From an uncultured Clostridia bacterium (GTDB lineage: Bacteria > Bacillota > Clostridia > Oscillospirales > Acutalibacteraceae), in NCBI GenBank assembly GCA_944384985.1, contig CALWVM010000006.1:1-64000 (forward strand): 64,000 bases of DNA. Direction: 5' to 3'. The translations under genes and the position numbers were made by a program. Positions 34,489-43,905 of the stretch are shown here, in pieces. The notes beneath the pieces were generated by a model. That model searched no databases. It saw only the letters and a list, made by a program, of their open reading frames with translations, and was not told where the DNA came from. The number at the start of each line of letters is the position of its first letter. The stretch's first letter is position 1.

Positions 34489-35571
34489 TTGAAAGCGTAC
34501 TTAATGCTGGAGGACGGCTCTGTCTACGAGGGCTCGGCACACGGGGATTTTCGGGAAACGGTGTGTGAAATTGTCTTTAACACCTCTATGACGGGCTATG
34601 TGGAAATTTTGACCGACCCTTCCTATGCGGGGCAGGGCGTTGTGATGACTTACCCGATGATCGGCAACTACGGGATCTCCCGCGAAGATTTTGAAAGCGA
34701 ACGTTTGCAGCCGAGCGCCTTTTTGGTGCATGAGTTGTGCGACACGCCCTCGAATTTCCGCTGCACGGATACGATCGAAAACCTTTTGAAAGAATTCGGC
34801 ATTCCCTGCATGTCGGGGCTGGATACCCGCGCGGTCGTCAAAAAACTGCGCGAATCGGGTACCATGCGCGGCGTGCTGACCGACGATATTTCCGACAAGG
34901 ACCGCCTTATGCAGGCGATCCACGCCTACAAGCAGGAAGGGCTTGTGGAAAGCGTTTCCTGCGAAGCGCCGTATGTCGCGGGCAAGGGCAATTCCGGCGC
35001 GAAGATCGCGCTCTATGACTTCGGCACGAAGCGCAACATCGTGCAAAGCCTGGCTTCGCGCGGGTGCGAGGTCACGGTGTACCCCGCGTGGACAAGCGCC
35101 GAAACCGTGCTTTCGACCCATCCCGACGGCGTGATGCTCTCCAACGGCCCGGGCGACCCGGCCGACTGTGTGGGGATCATCCGTGAGGTCCGCAAAATCT
35201 ATGATTCCGGCGTGCCGACTTTCGCGATCTGTCTGGGGCACCAGCTGATGGCGCTTGCCGTCGGCGGCGAGACCGAACGCATGAAATACGGCCACCGCGG
35301 TGCGAACCATCCGGTCAAGTTCCTGCATGAGGACCGCACCTATCTTTCTTCGCAGAACCACGGGTACATGGTCAACGGAAAGGGCTTGCCGAAAAACGCG
35401 GAAGTACATTGCGTCAACGTCAACGACGGCACGGTGGAGGGCATCCTCTACCACGGCAAGCCGATCTTCACAGTGCAGTTCCACCCGGAGGCGAACGCCG
35501 GCCCGCGCGACACGGCGTTCCTGTTTGACAAATTCCTGAAAATGGCGGCGGAGGGCAGATACGATGATTGA
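34489..35571 (+). CDS. carA: carbamoyl-phosphate synthase small subunit
   Basis: This 360-residue glutaminase subunit supplies ammonia to CarB for carbamoyl phosphate (arginine and pyrimidine synthesis). The C-terminal class I amidotransferase domain has nucleophile Cys in F-A-I-C-L-G-H-Q-L near residue 245 and His-Glu in Q-F-H-P-E-A. The protein begins K-A-Y-L-M-L-E-D-G like its relatives, so I choose TTG 34489. GTG 34480 and GTG 34459 are alternatives, and none has perfect ribosome-site spacing. It overlaps carB by 8 bases. Confidence 0.94.
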   Translation: MKAYLMLEDGSVYEGSAHGDFRETVCEIVFNTSMTGYVEILTDPSYAGQGVVMTYPMIGNYGISREDFESERLQPSAFLVHELCDTPSNFRCTDTIENLLKEFGIPCMSGLDTRAVVKKLRESGTMRGVLTDDISDKDRLMQAIHAYKQEGLVESVSCEAPYVAGKGNSGAKIALYDFGTKRNIVQSLASRGCEVTVYPAWTSAETVLSTHPDGVMLSNGPGDPADCVGIIREVRKIYDSGVPTFAICLGHQLMALAVGGETERMKYGHRGANHPVKFLHEDRTYLSSQNHGYMVNGKGLPKNAEVHCVNVNDGTVEGILYHGKPIFTVQFHPEANAGPRDTAFLFDKFLKMAAEGRYDD

Positions 35572-38500
35572 TAAAAGCATAAAAAAGGTAATGGTCATAG
35601 GCTCCGGCCCCATCATCATCGGGCAGGCGGCGGAGTTTGACTACGCGGGCACGCAGGCATGCCGTTCCTTGAAAGAGGAGGGGATCGAAGTTGTGCTCGT
35701 CAACTCCAACCCCGCCACGATCATGACCGACGGCGACATCGCCGACAAAGTCTATATCGAGCCGCTCACGATCCCGACGCTGACCAAGATCATCGAAAAA
35801 GAGAAGCCGGATTCGCTGCTGCCCACCCTTGGCGGGCAGACAGGGCTCAACCTCGCGATGGAGCTTGAGGAAAAGGGCATCTTAAAGGCGAACCATGTGC
35901 GTCTCATCGGCATCAACGCCACGGCGATCAAAAAGGCGGAGGACCGCCAGGAATTCAAGGATACCATGGAAAAGATCGGCGAACCCTGCATCGAATCGCT
36001 CGTCGTGCACGATGTGGAATCCGCCGTGGAATTCTCCGCAAAAATCGGCTACCCCGTTATCGTGCGCCCCGCGTATACCTTGGGCGGCACGGGCGGCGGC
36101 ATTGCCGATAATGAAGAGGAACTGCGCGAAATCTGCGCAAACGGCCTGCGGCTTTCGCGCGTGACGGAAGTCCTCATTGAAAAGTGCATCGCCGGCTGGA
36201 AAGAGATCGAATACGAAGTGATGCGCGACTCCAAGGGCAACTGCATCACGGTCTGCAATATGGAAAACCTCGACCCCGTCGGCGTACATACGGGCGACTC
36301 TATTGTCGTGGCGCCCTCGCAGACGCTGATGGATAAAGACTACCAGATGCTGCGCTCGGCGGCGCTGAATATCATCACGGAACTCGGTATCGAGGGCGGC
36401 TGCAATGTGCAGTTCGCGCTGCACCCCGATTCATTCCGCTATGCGGTCATCGAGGTCAACCCCCGTGTTTCGCGCTCGTCTGCGCTCGCCTCCAAGGCGA
36501 CGGGCTACCCCATCGCGCGTGTCGCGGCAAAGATCGCTTTGGGGCTTGGGCTTGATGAAATTCCGAACGCCGTCACGGGCAAGACCTTTGCGTCGTTTGA
36601 GCCGGCGCTCGACTACTGTGTTGTCAAATTCCCGAAATGGCCTTTCGACAAATTTGTGACGGCTAAGCGCACGCTCGGCACACAGATGAAAGCGACAGGC
36701 GAAGTCATGGCAATCGCGCGGTCGTTCGAAGCGGCGCTGCAAAAGGCGATGCACTCGCTGGAAGAAAACCGCAGGAGCCTGCTGTATCCCGAATGGACGC
36801 AAAAGACGCTGCCGGAGCTTGAGAAGCTCTTGGAAAATATCGACAACACCCGTATTTACGTTGTCGCCGCGGCGATTTACAACGATATGCCGCTCGAAAA
36901 GATCCACGACATCACCAAGATCGACATTTGGTTTCTGCAAAAGATCAAGGTCATCGTCGATATGGAAAAGCTGCTCGCAACCGGCTGCTGCGACCGCGAT
37001 ACCCTGCTTGAAGCAAAGCGCCTGGGCTTTACCGATGACGTGATCGCGAAAAATGTCGGCGTTACGGAAGCAGCAATCAAAAACCTGCGCAAAATGTGGA
37101 ATATTCGCCCAAGCTTTTCGGTGGTGGACACCTGCGCGGCGGAATTTGCGGCGCAAACGCCCTACTACTATTCCGACTACTGCGTCGAAAACGAAGTGGA
37201 TACCACAAAAACGAAAAAGAAAATCATGGTTCTGGGTTCCGGTCCCATCCGCATCGGGCAGGGCATTGAGTTTGACTACTGCTCCGTACACTCCATCTGG
37301 GCGCTGAAAGCGGCGGGCTGTGAGGCAATTATTGTCAACAACAACCCCGAGACCGTCTCTACCGACTTCGATGTGTCCGATAAGCTGTATTTCGAGCCGC
37401 TTACGCCCGAATATGTGACGAACATCGTGGAATTGGAACAGCCCGACGGCGCGATCGTCCAGTTTGGCGGCCAGACCGCCATCAAACTTACAAAAACGCT
37501 CAACGACCTCGGCGTGACCATCCTCGGCACGGACGCCGACCACGTGGACGCCGCCGAAGACCGCGAACGGTTCGATGAGATCCTCGAATACTGTGACATC
37601 GCCCGCCCGAAAGGGCAGACGGTGTTCACCACCGAGGAAGCGCTTGCCGCCGCACACGCGCTCGGCTACCCGGTGCTGGTGCGCCCGAGCTACGTGCTGG
37701 GCGGGCAGGGTATGCAGATCGCCGCGAACGATGACGACATCAACGAGTTTATGGGCATCATCACCCGCACCATTCCCGACCTTTCCGAGCACCCCGTGCT
37801 TGTGGACAAGTATTTGATGGGGCAGGAGGTAGAGGTGGACGCCATCTGCGACGGGCGCGACATCCTCATCCCCGGCATTATGGAGCACGTCGATCGCGCG
37901 GGCATCCACTCGGGCGACTCTATTTCCGTGTACCCGGCGGTCACGCTTTCCGAGCGTGTGCAGAAAACGATTGTCGATTACACCAAGCGGCTCGCCTCTG
38001 CGCTGCATGTCATCGGCATGATGAACATCCAGTTCATCGTCCTGCACGAAGAGGTCTATATCATCGAGGTCAATCCCCGTTCCTCGCGCACGGTGCCGTA
38101 TATCAGCAAGGTTACGGGTATTCCCGCCATCGCCCTGGCTACGCGCGCCATGCTTGGCGAAAAGCTCCAGGATATGGGCTACGGCACGGGGCTTTACCCG
38201 AACAGCGGGTATTATGCCATCAAGCTGCCCGTATTCTCATTTGAAAAGATCATCGGCGCGGACACCGCCTTGGGCCCCGAAATGAAGTCCACGGGCGAGG
38301 TGCTCGGAATTTCGCACGATTACAACGAAGCGCTCTTAAAGGCGTTTGAGGGCGGCGGCATCTCTCTGCCGAAGAACGGCAAGATCATCGTCACGGTGCG
38401 CGATAAGGACAAGCCCGAAATCTGTGAAATGCTCAAAGCCTTCAAGGATTCCGACTTCCGTTTCTACGCGACGCCCGGCACACGCAAGGCGCTTTTAGAT

Positions 38501-38782
38501 GCCGGCTTCGAAAATGTCAAGCCGGTCAACAAGATCTCCGGCGACAGCCCGAACATTCTCGATATGCTTTCGGCGGGCGATGTGTCGCTCATCATCAACA
38601 CGCCCACCCACGGGCGGCTTCCCGACCGCGACGGCTTCAAGCTGCGCCGCATCGCGGTGGAAAGCGGCGCTTCGTGCTTAACGTCCCTCGACGCGGCGCG
38701 CGCGCTCATGCAAAGCGCCTATATCGTTCCGAGCGACCAGATGTCGCTGACGGATATCGCCACGTTGCAAATCAAAAAGTAA
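35564..38782 (+). CDS. carB: carbamoyl-phosphate synthase large subunit
   Basis: This 1072-residue protein is two homologous ATP-grasp halves (about 1-400 and 550-935) joined by an oligomerisation domain, plus a C-terminal MGS-like allosteric domain (about 935-1072). G-S-G-P-I-I-I-G-Q-A-A-E-F-D-Y-A-G and the matching G-S-G-P-I-R-I-G-Q-G-I-E-F-D-Y open the two halves. It makes carbamoyl phosphate from bicarbonate, ammonia and two ATP. GGAGGG inside carA drives its ATG. Length and order are standard. Confidence 0.97.
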   Translation: MIDKSIKKVMVIGSGPIIIGQAAEFDYAGTQACRSLKEEGIEVVLVNSNPATIMTDGDIADKVYIEPLTIPTLTKIIEKEKPDSLLPTLGGQTGLNLAMELEEKGILKANHVRLIGINATAIKKAEDRQEFKDTMEKIGEPCIESLVVHDVESAVEFSAKIGYPVIVRPAYTLGGTGGGIADNEEELREICANGLRLSRVTEVLIEKCIAGWKEIEYEVMRDSKGNCITVCNMENLDPVGVHTGDSIVVAPSQTLMDKDYQMLRSAALNIITELGIEGGCNVQFALHPDSFRYAVIEVNPRVSRSSALASKATGYPIARVAAKIALGLGLDEIPNAVTGKTFASFEPALDYCVVKFPKWPFDKFVTAKRTLGTQMKATGEVMAIARSFEAALQKAMHSLEENRRSLLYPEWTQKTLPELEKLLENIDNTRIYVVAAAIYNDMPLEKIHDITKIDIWFLQKIKVIVDMEKLLATGCCDRDTLLEAKRLGFTDDVIAKNVGVTEAAIKNLRKMWNIRPSFSVVDTCAAEFAAQTPYYYSDYCVENEVDTTKTKKKIMVLGSGPIRIGQGIEFDYCSVHSIWALKAAGCEAIIVNNNPETVSTDFDVSDKLYFEPLTPEYVTNIVELEQPDGAIVQFGGQTAIKLTKTLNDLGVTILGTDADHVDAAEDRERFDEILEYCDIARPKGQTVFTTEEALAAAHALGYPVLVRPSYVLGGQGMQIAANDDDINEFMGIITRTIPDLSEHPVLVDKYLMGQEVEVDAICDGRDILIPGIMEHVDRAGIHSGDSISVYPAVTLSERVQKTIVDYTKRLASALHVIGMMNIQFIVLHEEVYIIEVNPRSSRTVPYISKVTGIPAIALATRAMLGEKLQDMGYGTGLYPNSGYYAIKLPVFSFEKIIGADTALGPEMKSTGEVLGISHDYNEALLKAFEGGGISLPKNGKIIVTVRDKDKPEICEMLKAFKDSDFRFYATPGTRKALLDAGFENVKPVNKISGDSPNILDMLSAGDVSLIINTPTHGRLPDRDGFKLRRIAVESGASCLTSLDAARALMQSAYIVPSDQMSLTDIATLQIKK

Positions 38783-38796
38783 TTGCTGAAATGTGT

Positions 38797-38826
38797 ACAG
38801 CCCCCACAGCGCGTGGGGGCTGTTTT
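38797..38826 (+). terminator. carAB terminator
   Basis: An 11-bp stem ACAGCCCCCAC (38797-38807) pairs with 38813-38823 and is followed by TTTT. Confidence 0.85.
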
Positions 38827-38837
38827 GCATAATATGC

Positions 38838-38870
38838 TTGATTTTTTATCATAATTATGCTAATATTAGC
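38838..38870 (+). promoter_or_regulatory. toxin-antitoxin promoter with palindromic operators
   Basis: -35 TTGATT (38838-38843), 17-base spacer, -10 TAATAT (38861-38866). Two perfect palindromes cover the spacer and -10: CATAATTATG (38850-38859) and GCTAATATTAGC (38859-38870). This fits autorepression by the antitoxin or the toxin-antitoxin complex. Confidence 0.7.
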
Positions 38871-38884
38871 GTGAGGTGATAAAC

Positions 38885-39160
38885 GTGAAAATGATTCGTC
38901 CTGTCTCTGATTTGAGAAATCATTTTGCAGAGATTTCCAAAACCGTGCATGAAACCGAGCAACCTGTTTTTTTGACGAAAAACGGGTATGGCGATATGGT
39001 TGTGTTGAGCATGGACGCTTACGAGAATCTGCAATTCGAAAGCGAAGTTTACCATAAATTACAGGCGGCAGAGCGGGAAGCCGCCCTGACCGACACCCGC
39101 TATTCCGCCAAAGCGGTGTTGCAGGCGATGAAAGAAGAAATCCAAAATGGGACGGTATAA
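38885..39160 (+). CDS. Phd/YefM-type antitoxin
   Basis: This 91-residue antitoxin has the N-terminal Phd/YefM fold: I-R-P-V-S-D-L-R-N-H-F-A-E-I near the start and P-V-F-L-T-K-N-G-Y-G-D-M-V-V-L-S near 30. An acidic helical C-terminus should wrap the toxin. GAGGTGA places a GTG start at 38885 (5-base spacing); ATG 38891 is possible. It overlaps the toxin by 14 bases. The palindromes in its promoter are probably its operator. Confidence 0.88.
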   Translation: MKMIRPVSDLRNHFAEISKTVHETEQPVFLTKNGYGDMVVLSMDAYENLQFESEVYHKLQAAEREAALTDTRYSAKAVLQAMKEEIQNGTV

Positions 39161-39464
39161 GCTGGCGTTTTTGCCTGCTGCACGACAGGATCTTTTGGAC
39201 ATCGTGCACTACATCGGGCATGAGCTGCAAAATCCACAGGCGGCGGAAAACACGGCAGAAAAGCTCATACAAGCAGCACAGCAGTTAGAGAATTTTCCAT
39301 ACGCTGACCCGGTTTATATCCCGCAAAAGCCGCTTTTGAACGAATATCGAAAGCTTGCTGTGGGGCATTATGTATTATTCTATTGGGTGGACGAGGCGAA
39401 CCGCGTTGTCACGGTTGCGAGGGTGCTTTACGGGAAACGAGATCGAGAAGCCGCCCTGAAATAG
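39147..39464 (+). CDS. RelE/ParE-family toxin
   Basis: This 105-residue basic protein has the RelE/ParE fold order: Y-K-L-A-F-L-P-A-A-R-Q-D-L-L-D-I at the start, an E-N-F-P-Y-A-D-P middle, Y-R-K-L-A-V-G-H-Y-V-L-F-Y near 75, and V-A-R-V-L-Y-G-K-R-D at the end. RelE members cut mRNA on ribosomes; ParE members poison gyrase. The family placement is clear, the target is not. It is translationally coupled to the antitoxin. Confidence 0.88.
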   Translation: MGRYKLAFLPAARQDLLDIVHYIGHELQNPQAAENTAEKLIQAAQQLENFPYADPVYIPQKPLLNEYRKLAVGHYVLFYWVDEANRVVTVARVLYGKRDREAALK

Positions 39465-39509
39465 CGCGGCGGGTGCTGTAAAACCATCTGTTATAGACAA
39501 AGAGGCGAT

Positions 39510-40547
39510 ATGGTGCTGTTACTCTATCTTGTTTTGGCAATTTTATTTTTAGTTTTGCTGTTTTGCCTGATCTTCGCGTGGGCGGTTTTGCGCGTTGCGT
39601 TTGGCAGCCGGCAGGAGGGCAGTCCGTATCTCGACTATTTTACGGCGGCGGATTTTGAGAACCTTGCAGCCGAAGCGGTGGAGTTCCCGAACCGGCGCGG
39701 CGAGACCCTGCGCGGCAATCTGTATTTTGAAAGCGGGCGCACGGATTTTCGTGCCCTATTGATTTTTGCCCACGGCATGGGCGGCGGGCATTTGAGCTAT
39801 ACCACGGAGCTGGATTTCTTTGCAAAGCAGGGCTTTTTGGTGCTTGCCTACGACGCGACGGGAACGATGGCTTCAGACGGCAAATCGCTTCGCGGCTTCG
39901 GGCAGAGCGTTTTAGACCTGCAAAGCGCGCTTGCGTTTGCGGCACAAGACGAAAAAACGAGAGCACTCCCCGTGGTGCTCTGCGGGCATTCGTGGGGCGC
40001 TTACGCCGTGTGCCGCGCACAGTCTCCCGCTGTGCGCGGTGTGGTCGCGTTTTCCGCGCCGGAGGATGCCGCAGCACTGCTGTGCGCACAGGCAAGCGCA
40101 CAGACCGGCGCGCCGTTTGGCGCGTTAAAGCCGTTTTTACGCCTTTGGGAACGGCTGCGCTTCGGCAAAGCGGCTGCGGCGCCGACTTCCAAGGTGTTGC
40201 GAACTGCAAACGTCCCTGTCTTATTGCTCCATGGCGGCAAAGATGCGGTCGTGCCGCTTTCCAATGCGGCGGCAAATGTGCCCGGACTTTCCGAAAACCC
40301 GCATATCAAAAGCGTTATCTATCCCGAAAAGCATCATAACGTCTATAACACACAGGAAGCGGAGGCGGGCGTTGCTGAAATGCTCGGACGACTCGGCGTG
40401 CTCAGCAAACAAAAAGACGGCAGCGCCGACGCGCTTGCCGCCTATGTCAAAACTCTGGATTTCCGTATGCTTTGTGAAGAAGACCCCACCGTCATGCAAA
40501 CCGTCGAGCAGTTTTTAGAGGATTGCCTGCGAGAAAAACAGGTGTAA
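39510..40547 (+). CDS. membrane-anchored alpha/beta hydrolase
   Basis: This 345-residue hydrolase has an N-terminal membrane helix (about 3-30). The alpha/beta fold has oxyanion region F-A-H-G-M-G-G-G, nucleophile G-H-S-W-G-A-Y near residue 160, acid in G-G-K-D-A-V-V-P and base in P-E-K-H-H-N. It probably cleaves an ester or peptide near the membrane face; the substrate is unknown. An AAAGAGGCG site precedes the ATG, 45 bases after the toxin gene. It could be co-transcribed with the toxin-antitoxin pair, but no functional link is evident. Confidence 0.82.
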   Translation: MVLLLYLVLAILFLVLLFCLIFAWAVLRVAFGSRQEGSPYLDYFTAADFENLAAEAVEFPNRRGETLRGNLYFESGRTDFRALLIFAHGMGGGHLSYTTELDFFAKQGFLVLAYDATGTMASDGKSLRGFGQSVLDLQSALAFAAQDEKTRALPVVLCGHSWGAYAVCRAQSPAVRGVVAFSAPEDAAALLCAQASAQTGAPFGALKPFLRLWERLRFGKAAAAPTSKVLRTANVPVLLLHGGKDAVVPLSNAAANVPGLSENPHIKSVIYPEKHHNVYNTQEAEAGVAEMLGRLGVLSKQKDGSADALAAYVKTLDFRMLCEEDPTVMQTVEQFLEDCLREKQV

Positions 40548-40565
40548 CAGAATCATAGTAAAGAA

Positions 40566-40590
40566 AAGCCCCCGACTGGGGGCTTATTTT
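40566..40590. terminator. convergent terminator
   Basis: AAGCCCCC/GGGGGCTT stem (40566-40573 and 40578-40585) with ATTTTAT beyond. The stem includes the stop codon of the convergent HAD gene. Confidence 0.75.
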
Positions 40591-41402
40591 ATATGGAAAA
40601 ACGTTTGCAGTGCATACCCTACGCCGTTCTCTATGTTCGGCTTGGTCACAAATTTTGCCACCCTCTGCACGGGCAGGGGCGCGTTGCCCATGGCGACACT
40701 GTTTGGAAAGCTTTTGAGCATATCCAAATCGTTATAATCGTCGCCGAATACGGCGATCTCGTCTGCTTGCAGCTGGAGATTCATGCGTATGCGTTCTATA
40801 CCCCTGCATTTGTCCGCATCGTATCCTGTGATTTGAATGACCATTCCCGCGTCGGTGCAAAGCACACGTGCGTCTTCCCGCAGTGCTTTGAAAAGGCGTG
40901 GGTACAGCGCATCGGGCAGCTTTTTCTGCGCGTCCGTCAGATTATCATAAAACAGCAGAAATTTGACCGTCTTTTGCAGGGAAAATGCGGTAATCGGGAG
41001 GATGTCCGCGTCTGCTACGCCCCAAGTCGCATAAAATTCCTTTGCCAACGGAAAACGAAACGCATGTGTGCCCGTTTCGCCTTGCAATGCGAAGTTGACC
41101 CGCGGGAAGTCCCTTGTGATCTCCATTGCCTGTTGCACGGCGCGCACAGGTAGGCAGAAAAACCGAACGGAATCTGCGAGTTTTTCACACCCGCCGTTTA
41201 AATATATGCCGCCGTCAAACAGCGAAAGCTGTTTTTCTGTCCAGCCGAGCATCTCAGCAAGGCGCGGCGGACGCGCAGTGGCGACAAATAAGCGAATGCC
41301 CCGCTCGCGACAGACGAGCAGGGCGTGATACACAGGCTCGGAAAGCCGCTTTTCGTCATCGAGCAGCGTACCGTCCAAATCAAAGAACATGGCTTTCAGC
41401 AT
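40584..41402 (-). CDS. Cof-type HAD phosphatase
   Basis: This 272-residue HAD-superfamily phosphatase shows motif I F-F-D-L-D-G-T-L-L at residue 6, motif II V-A-T-A-R-P near 40, and motif IV V-F-G-D-D-Y-N-D-L-D-M near 218. A Cof-type (C2B) cap lies between motifs II and III. Such enzymes dephosphorylate sugar phosphates or flavin/pyridoxal phosphates; specificity is not readable. It ends the zapA-U32-dut operon, 30 bases after dut. Confidence 0.87.
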   Translation of the reverse strand: MLKAMFFDLDGTLLDDEKRLSEPVYHALLVCRERGIRLFVATARPPRLAEMLGWTEKQLSLFDGGIYLNGGCEKLADSVRFFCLPVRAVQQAMEITRDFPRVNFALQGETGTHAFRFPLAKEFYATWGVADADILPITAFSLQKTVKFLLFYDNLTDAQKKLPDALYPRLFKALREDARVLCTDAGMVIQITGYDADKCRGIERIRMNLQLQADEIAVFGDDYNDLDMLKSFPNSVAMGNAPLPVQRVAKFVTKPNIENGVGYALQTFFHIK

Positions 41403-41432
41403 TCTGTACCCCCGAACCCACGACGGCAGGCT

Positions 41433-41876
41433 TTATTTCTTCCCCGTCGAGCCGAAGCCGCCCGCGCCGCGCGCGGTGTCGTCGAGTTTGTCACACTCCT
41501 CCACGGGCATCATGGAAACGGGCATCACCACAAGCTGTGCGACGCGCTCGCCCGGGGAAATGGTGTAGCTTTCTGCGACCTGGTTGATGACGCCGACTTT
41601 AATTTCACCCCGATAGTCGCTGTCGATAACGCCTACGGAATTCGTAAGCCCGATGCCGTGCTTGATGGCAAGCCCGCTGCGCGCAAAAACGAACGCCGCA
41701 TAATTAGCGCTCGGCAGTTGGATGGCAAGCCCCGTCGGGATCAGCGCTGTTTCGCCGCCGTGCAGGGTCAACGGTTCGTCCAAGCACGCGCAAAGGTCAA
41801 GCCCCGCGCTGCCGTCCGTCGCACGCACGGGGATTTTTGCGTCCTCGCGTACCTTGCAGATTTTGAGTGTTTCCAT
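41433..41876 (-). CDS. dut: dUTP diphosphatase
   Basis: This 147-residue trimeric dUTPase hydrolyses dUTP to dUMP. It has all five family motifs: A-G-L-D-L-C-A near 25, A-R-S-G-L-A near 67, G-V-I-D-S-D-Y-R-G-E near 83, G-E-R-V-A-Q-L near 108 and the P-loop-like R-G-A-G-G-F-G-S-T-G at the C-terminus. GAGGTGTGG precedes the ATG, one base beyond the stop of the U32 gene. The frame extends further upstream, but only inside that gene. Confidence 0.95.
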   Translation of the reverse strand: METLKICKVREDAKIPVRATDGSAGLDLCACLDEPLTLHGGETALIPTGLAIQLPSANYAAFVFARSGLAIKHGIGLTNSVGVIDSDYRGEIKVGVINQVAESYTISPGERVAQLVVMPVSMMPVEECDKLDDTARGAGGFGSTGKK

Positions 41877-41877
41877 T

Positions 41878-43905
41878 TTATTCCACACCTCTGTAATAAA
41901 GTCCTCTGGTAAATTCGCCGCGCGGCGCGGCGCTGGTTTCGAGCGCATCTAAAATCTGCGCGCATTCCGCTTTGGATTCGACCGTGAAATCCAAAAAGTA
42001 AAAATCCACATTGTGTATTTCCCGCAGCCGGTCGAGCATATAGGTCGGGCGGGAGTTGAAAAGCTCGGAAAACCCGTTTTCACACCGAACGGGGAAGCGA
42101 ATCCCTTTGCGGTCGGTAAGAAAGCCTCTATGCCCGCATGCGGCGCAGGTTATCCCATTGCGCACCGGGCAGTTGCACGTGAGCATCAGCGGCATCCGCC
42201 CGTAAACGCATACCCCGCGCGGCAGCGCTCCGCCCAATGCGGCGATCTGCGAAAGAAGCAGCTCATGGGAAAGCAACGCTTCCGCAATACCGATTTCTGC
42301 CGCTTCTTCGAGCGCTAACGTGTTATACAAATTCAAAAACGCGCCGCCGATGACGGGGATGCCTGCTTCGCGTGCAATGGCTACGGTGTCGAGCGTGTCG
42401 CAAAGCGCATAGGGCGCGCCGCTCTCCTGCAGCTGCCGGCGCACGGCCTCTTCCGTGCCAAAGATCCCGCGCGGGAGATACACGCCCGCGTGATAGGCTT
42501 CCAAAACATCCTTCGGTGTGCCGAGCGGCAGAAAGATACGGTCTGCGGACACATTTTCCGGGATTTGATCGAGCGAACGAAAGCGTAAATATCGTTTCGG
42601 GAGATGCGCAATGTGTTGCACGACAGTAAAGCCAATATCCTTTACGGAAAGCGATGACTTTTCGCAAATGGATTCTTCTAAAGCTTCGAGCGCCGAGCGG
42701 CGCATAGCATTGATTACAGACAGCGGTAAGCGCAGGTTTTCACCAATTTGACAATCGACGGAATTCGCGAAAAATACCGTTCCACCGCACTTTTTCAGCT
42801 GTTTTTCCACAGCTTCCACGGTCAATGGCAGGTGTTGCGCCGCCGCGCACGCCTGCTCACCGTTGACGATCACACGATGCGTGCCGCACGCAGCTGTAAG
42901 GCTCGGAAGCTTGTCAAGCTCGGCATAAAATACAAAGTCCACCGCGCGCACGGCAGAGGGCTTTTCATACAGTTTTGCATAGGATTTCAGCAGTTCTGCG
43001 GTCGCCGATGTCACGTTTTCCTTTTGCCGCGTGCCGAACATCGCGCGGCCGCGTCGGTTTTCAAAATATCCGTCCGAAAAACCCGAACGCGAAAAGAGCG
43101 CCTGCAAATCCGCGCGCTGCTTTTCCGTGTATGCGCCGTTCTGTGCGGCTTTGCAGGCCGTTACCGCCGCCGCGACGTATTCGGGCCGTTTCATTCTGCC
43201 TTCGATCTTGAAGCTGTCTACGCCAAGCCGCTGCAATTCGGGAATGTGTTCAATCAGTGAAAGGTCTTTGAGACTCAAATCGTGCCCGGTGCCGCCTTTT
43301 GCAGCAAAGGGCAGGCGGCACGGCTGGGCGCATGCGCCCCGGTTGCCGCTGCGTGAACCGAGTACCGCGCTTAAAAGACATTGCCCTGAAACACACATGC
43401 ACTGTGCACCGTGCACGAAGATTTCTGTTTCTAAAATATGTTCGGCACAAAGCACTTCGATTTCCGCTTTGGAAAGCTCCCGCGGGAGCACCGCACGCGA
43501 AAACCCGCGTTCACGCAGGAGCCGAAGCCCTGCTTTTGTGCCGACACTCATCTGCGTGGAAGCGTGCAGCTCCAGCCCTTGGCACATCGCGCGTGTAAGC
43601 CGCAGCACGCCGAGATCCTGCAAAATAAGCGCATCCGCCGAAAGTTGGCAGGTGCGCTCCAGAAGCGATTGGCAGCGCGGCAGTTCCTCGTCGGCAATCA
43701 GCGTGTTGAGCGTCAAATGCCACCGCGCGCCGTAAAGCCTGCAAAGGCGGGCGGCAGCATCGAGCGCCGCACCGTCGAAATTGGAAGCCGCACGGCGGGC
43801 GTTGAATTCCCCCGCGCCGAAATAAACTGCATCCGCACCGCAGCGCAGTGCGGCCGTCAGTGCGTCAAAGCTGCCGCAGGGGGCTAAAACTTCTGCCTTA
43901 GCCAT
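41878..43905 (-). CDS. U32-family protein (RlhA/TrhP-like hydroxylation)
   Basis: This 675-residue U32-family protein has V-L-A-P-C-G-S near the start, then the signature E-I-F-V-H-G-A-Q-C-M-C-V-S-G-Q-C near residue 160 with conserved Cys residues, A-C-A-Q-P-C-R near 190 and K-I-E-G-R-M-K near 232. A long C-terminal extension (about 380-675) ends in the Cys cluster C-P-V-R-N...C-A-A-C. Named peptidases, the characterised E. coli homologues (RlhA, TrhP) hydroxylate rRNA or tRNA bases, so RNA modification is the better guess. The start at 43905 overlaps the end of zapA by 8 bases; the longer open frame is a shadow. Confidence 0.88.
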   Translation of the reverse strand: MAKAEVLAPCGSFDALTAALRCGADAVYFGAGEFNARRAASNFDGAALDAAARLCRLYGARWHLTLNTLIADEELPRCQSLLERTCQLSADALILQDLGVLRLTRAMCQGLELHASTQMSVGTKAGLRLLRERGFSRAVLPRELSKAEIEVLCAEHILETEIFVHGAQCMCVSGQCLLSAVLGSRSGNRGACAQPCRLPFAAKGGTGHDLSLKDLSLIEHIPELQRLGVDSFKIEGRMKRPEYVAAAVTACKAAQNGAYTEKQRADLQALFSRSGFSDGYFENRRGRAMFGTRQKENVTSATAELLKSYAKLYEKPSAVRAVDFVFYAELDKLPSLTAACGTHRVIVNGEQACAAAQHLPLTVEAVEKQLKKCGGTVFFANSVDCQIGENLRLPLSVINAMRRSALEALEESICEKSSLSVKDIGFTVVQHIAHLPKRYLRFRSLDQIPENVSADRIFLPLGTPKDVLEAYHAGVYLPRGIFGTEEAVRRQLQESGAPYALCDTLDTVAIAREAGIPVIGGAFLNLYNTLALEEAAEIGIAEALLSHELLLSQIAALGGALPRGVCVYGRMPLMLTCNCPVRNGITCAACGHRGFLTDRKGIRFPVRCENGFSELFNSRPTYMLDRLREIHNVDFYFLDFTVESKAECAQILDALETSAAPRGEFTRGLYYRGVE

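Noticed and set aside
36431..38047. 538-codon open frame antisense to carB
   Set aside because: Same reason: carB is complete on the plus strand and long antisense frames are expected at this base composition.
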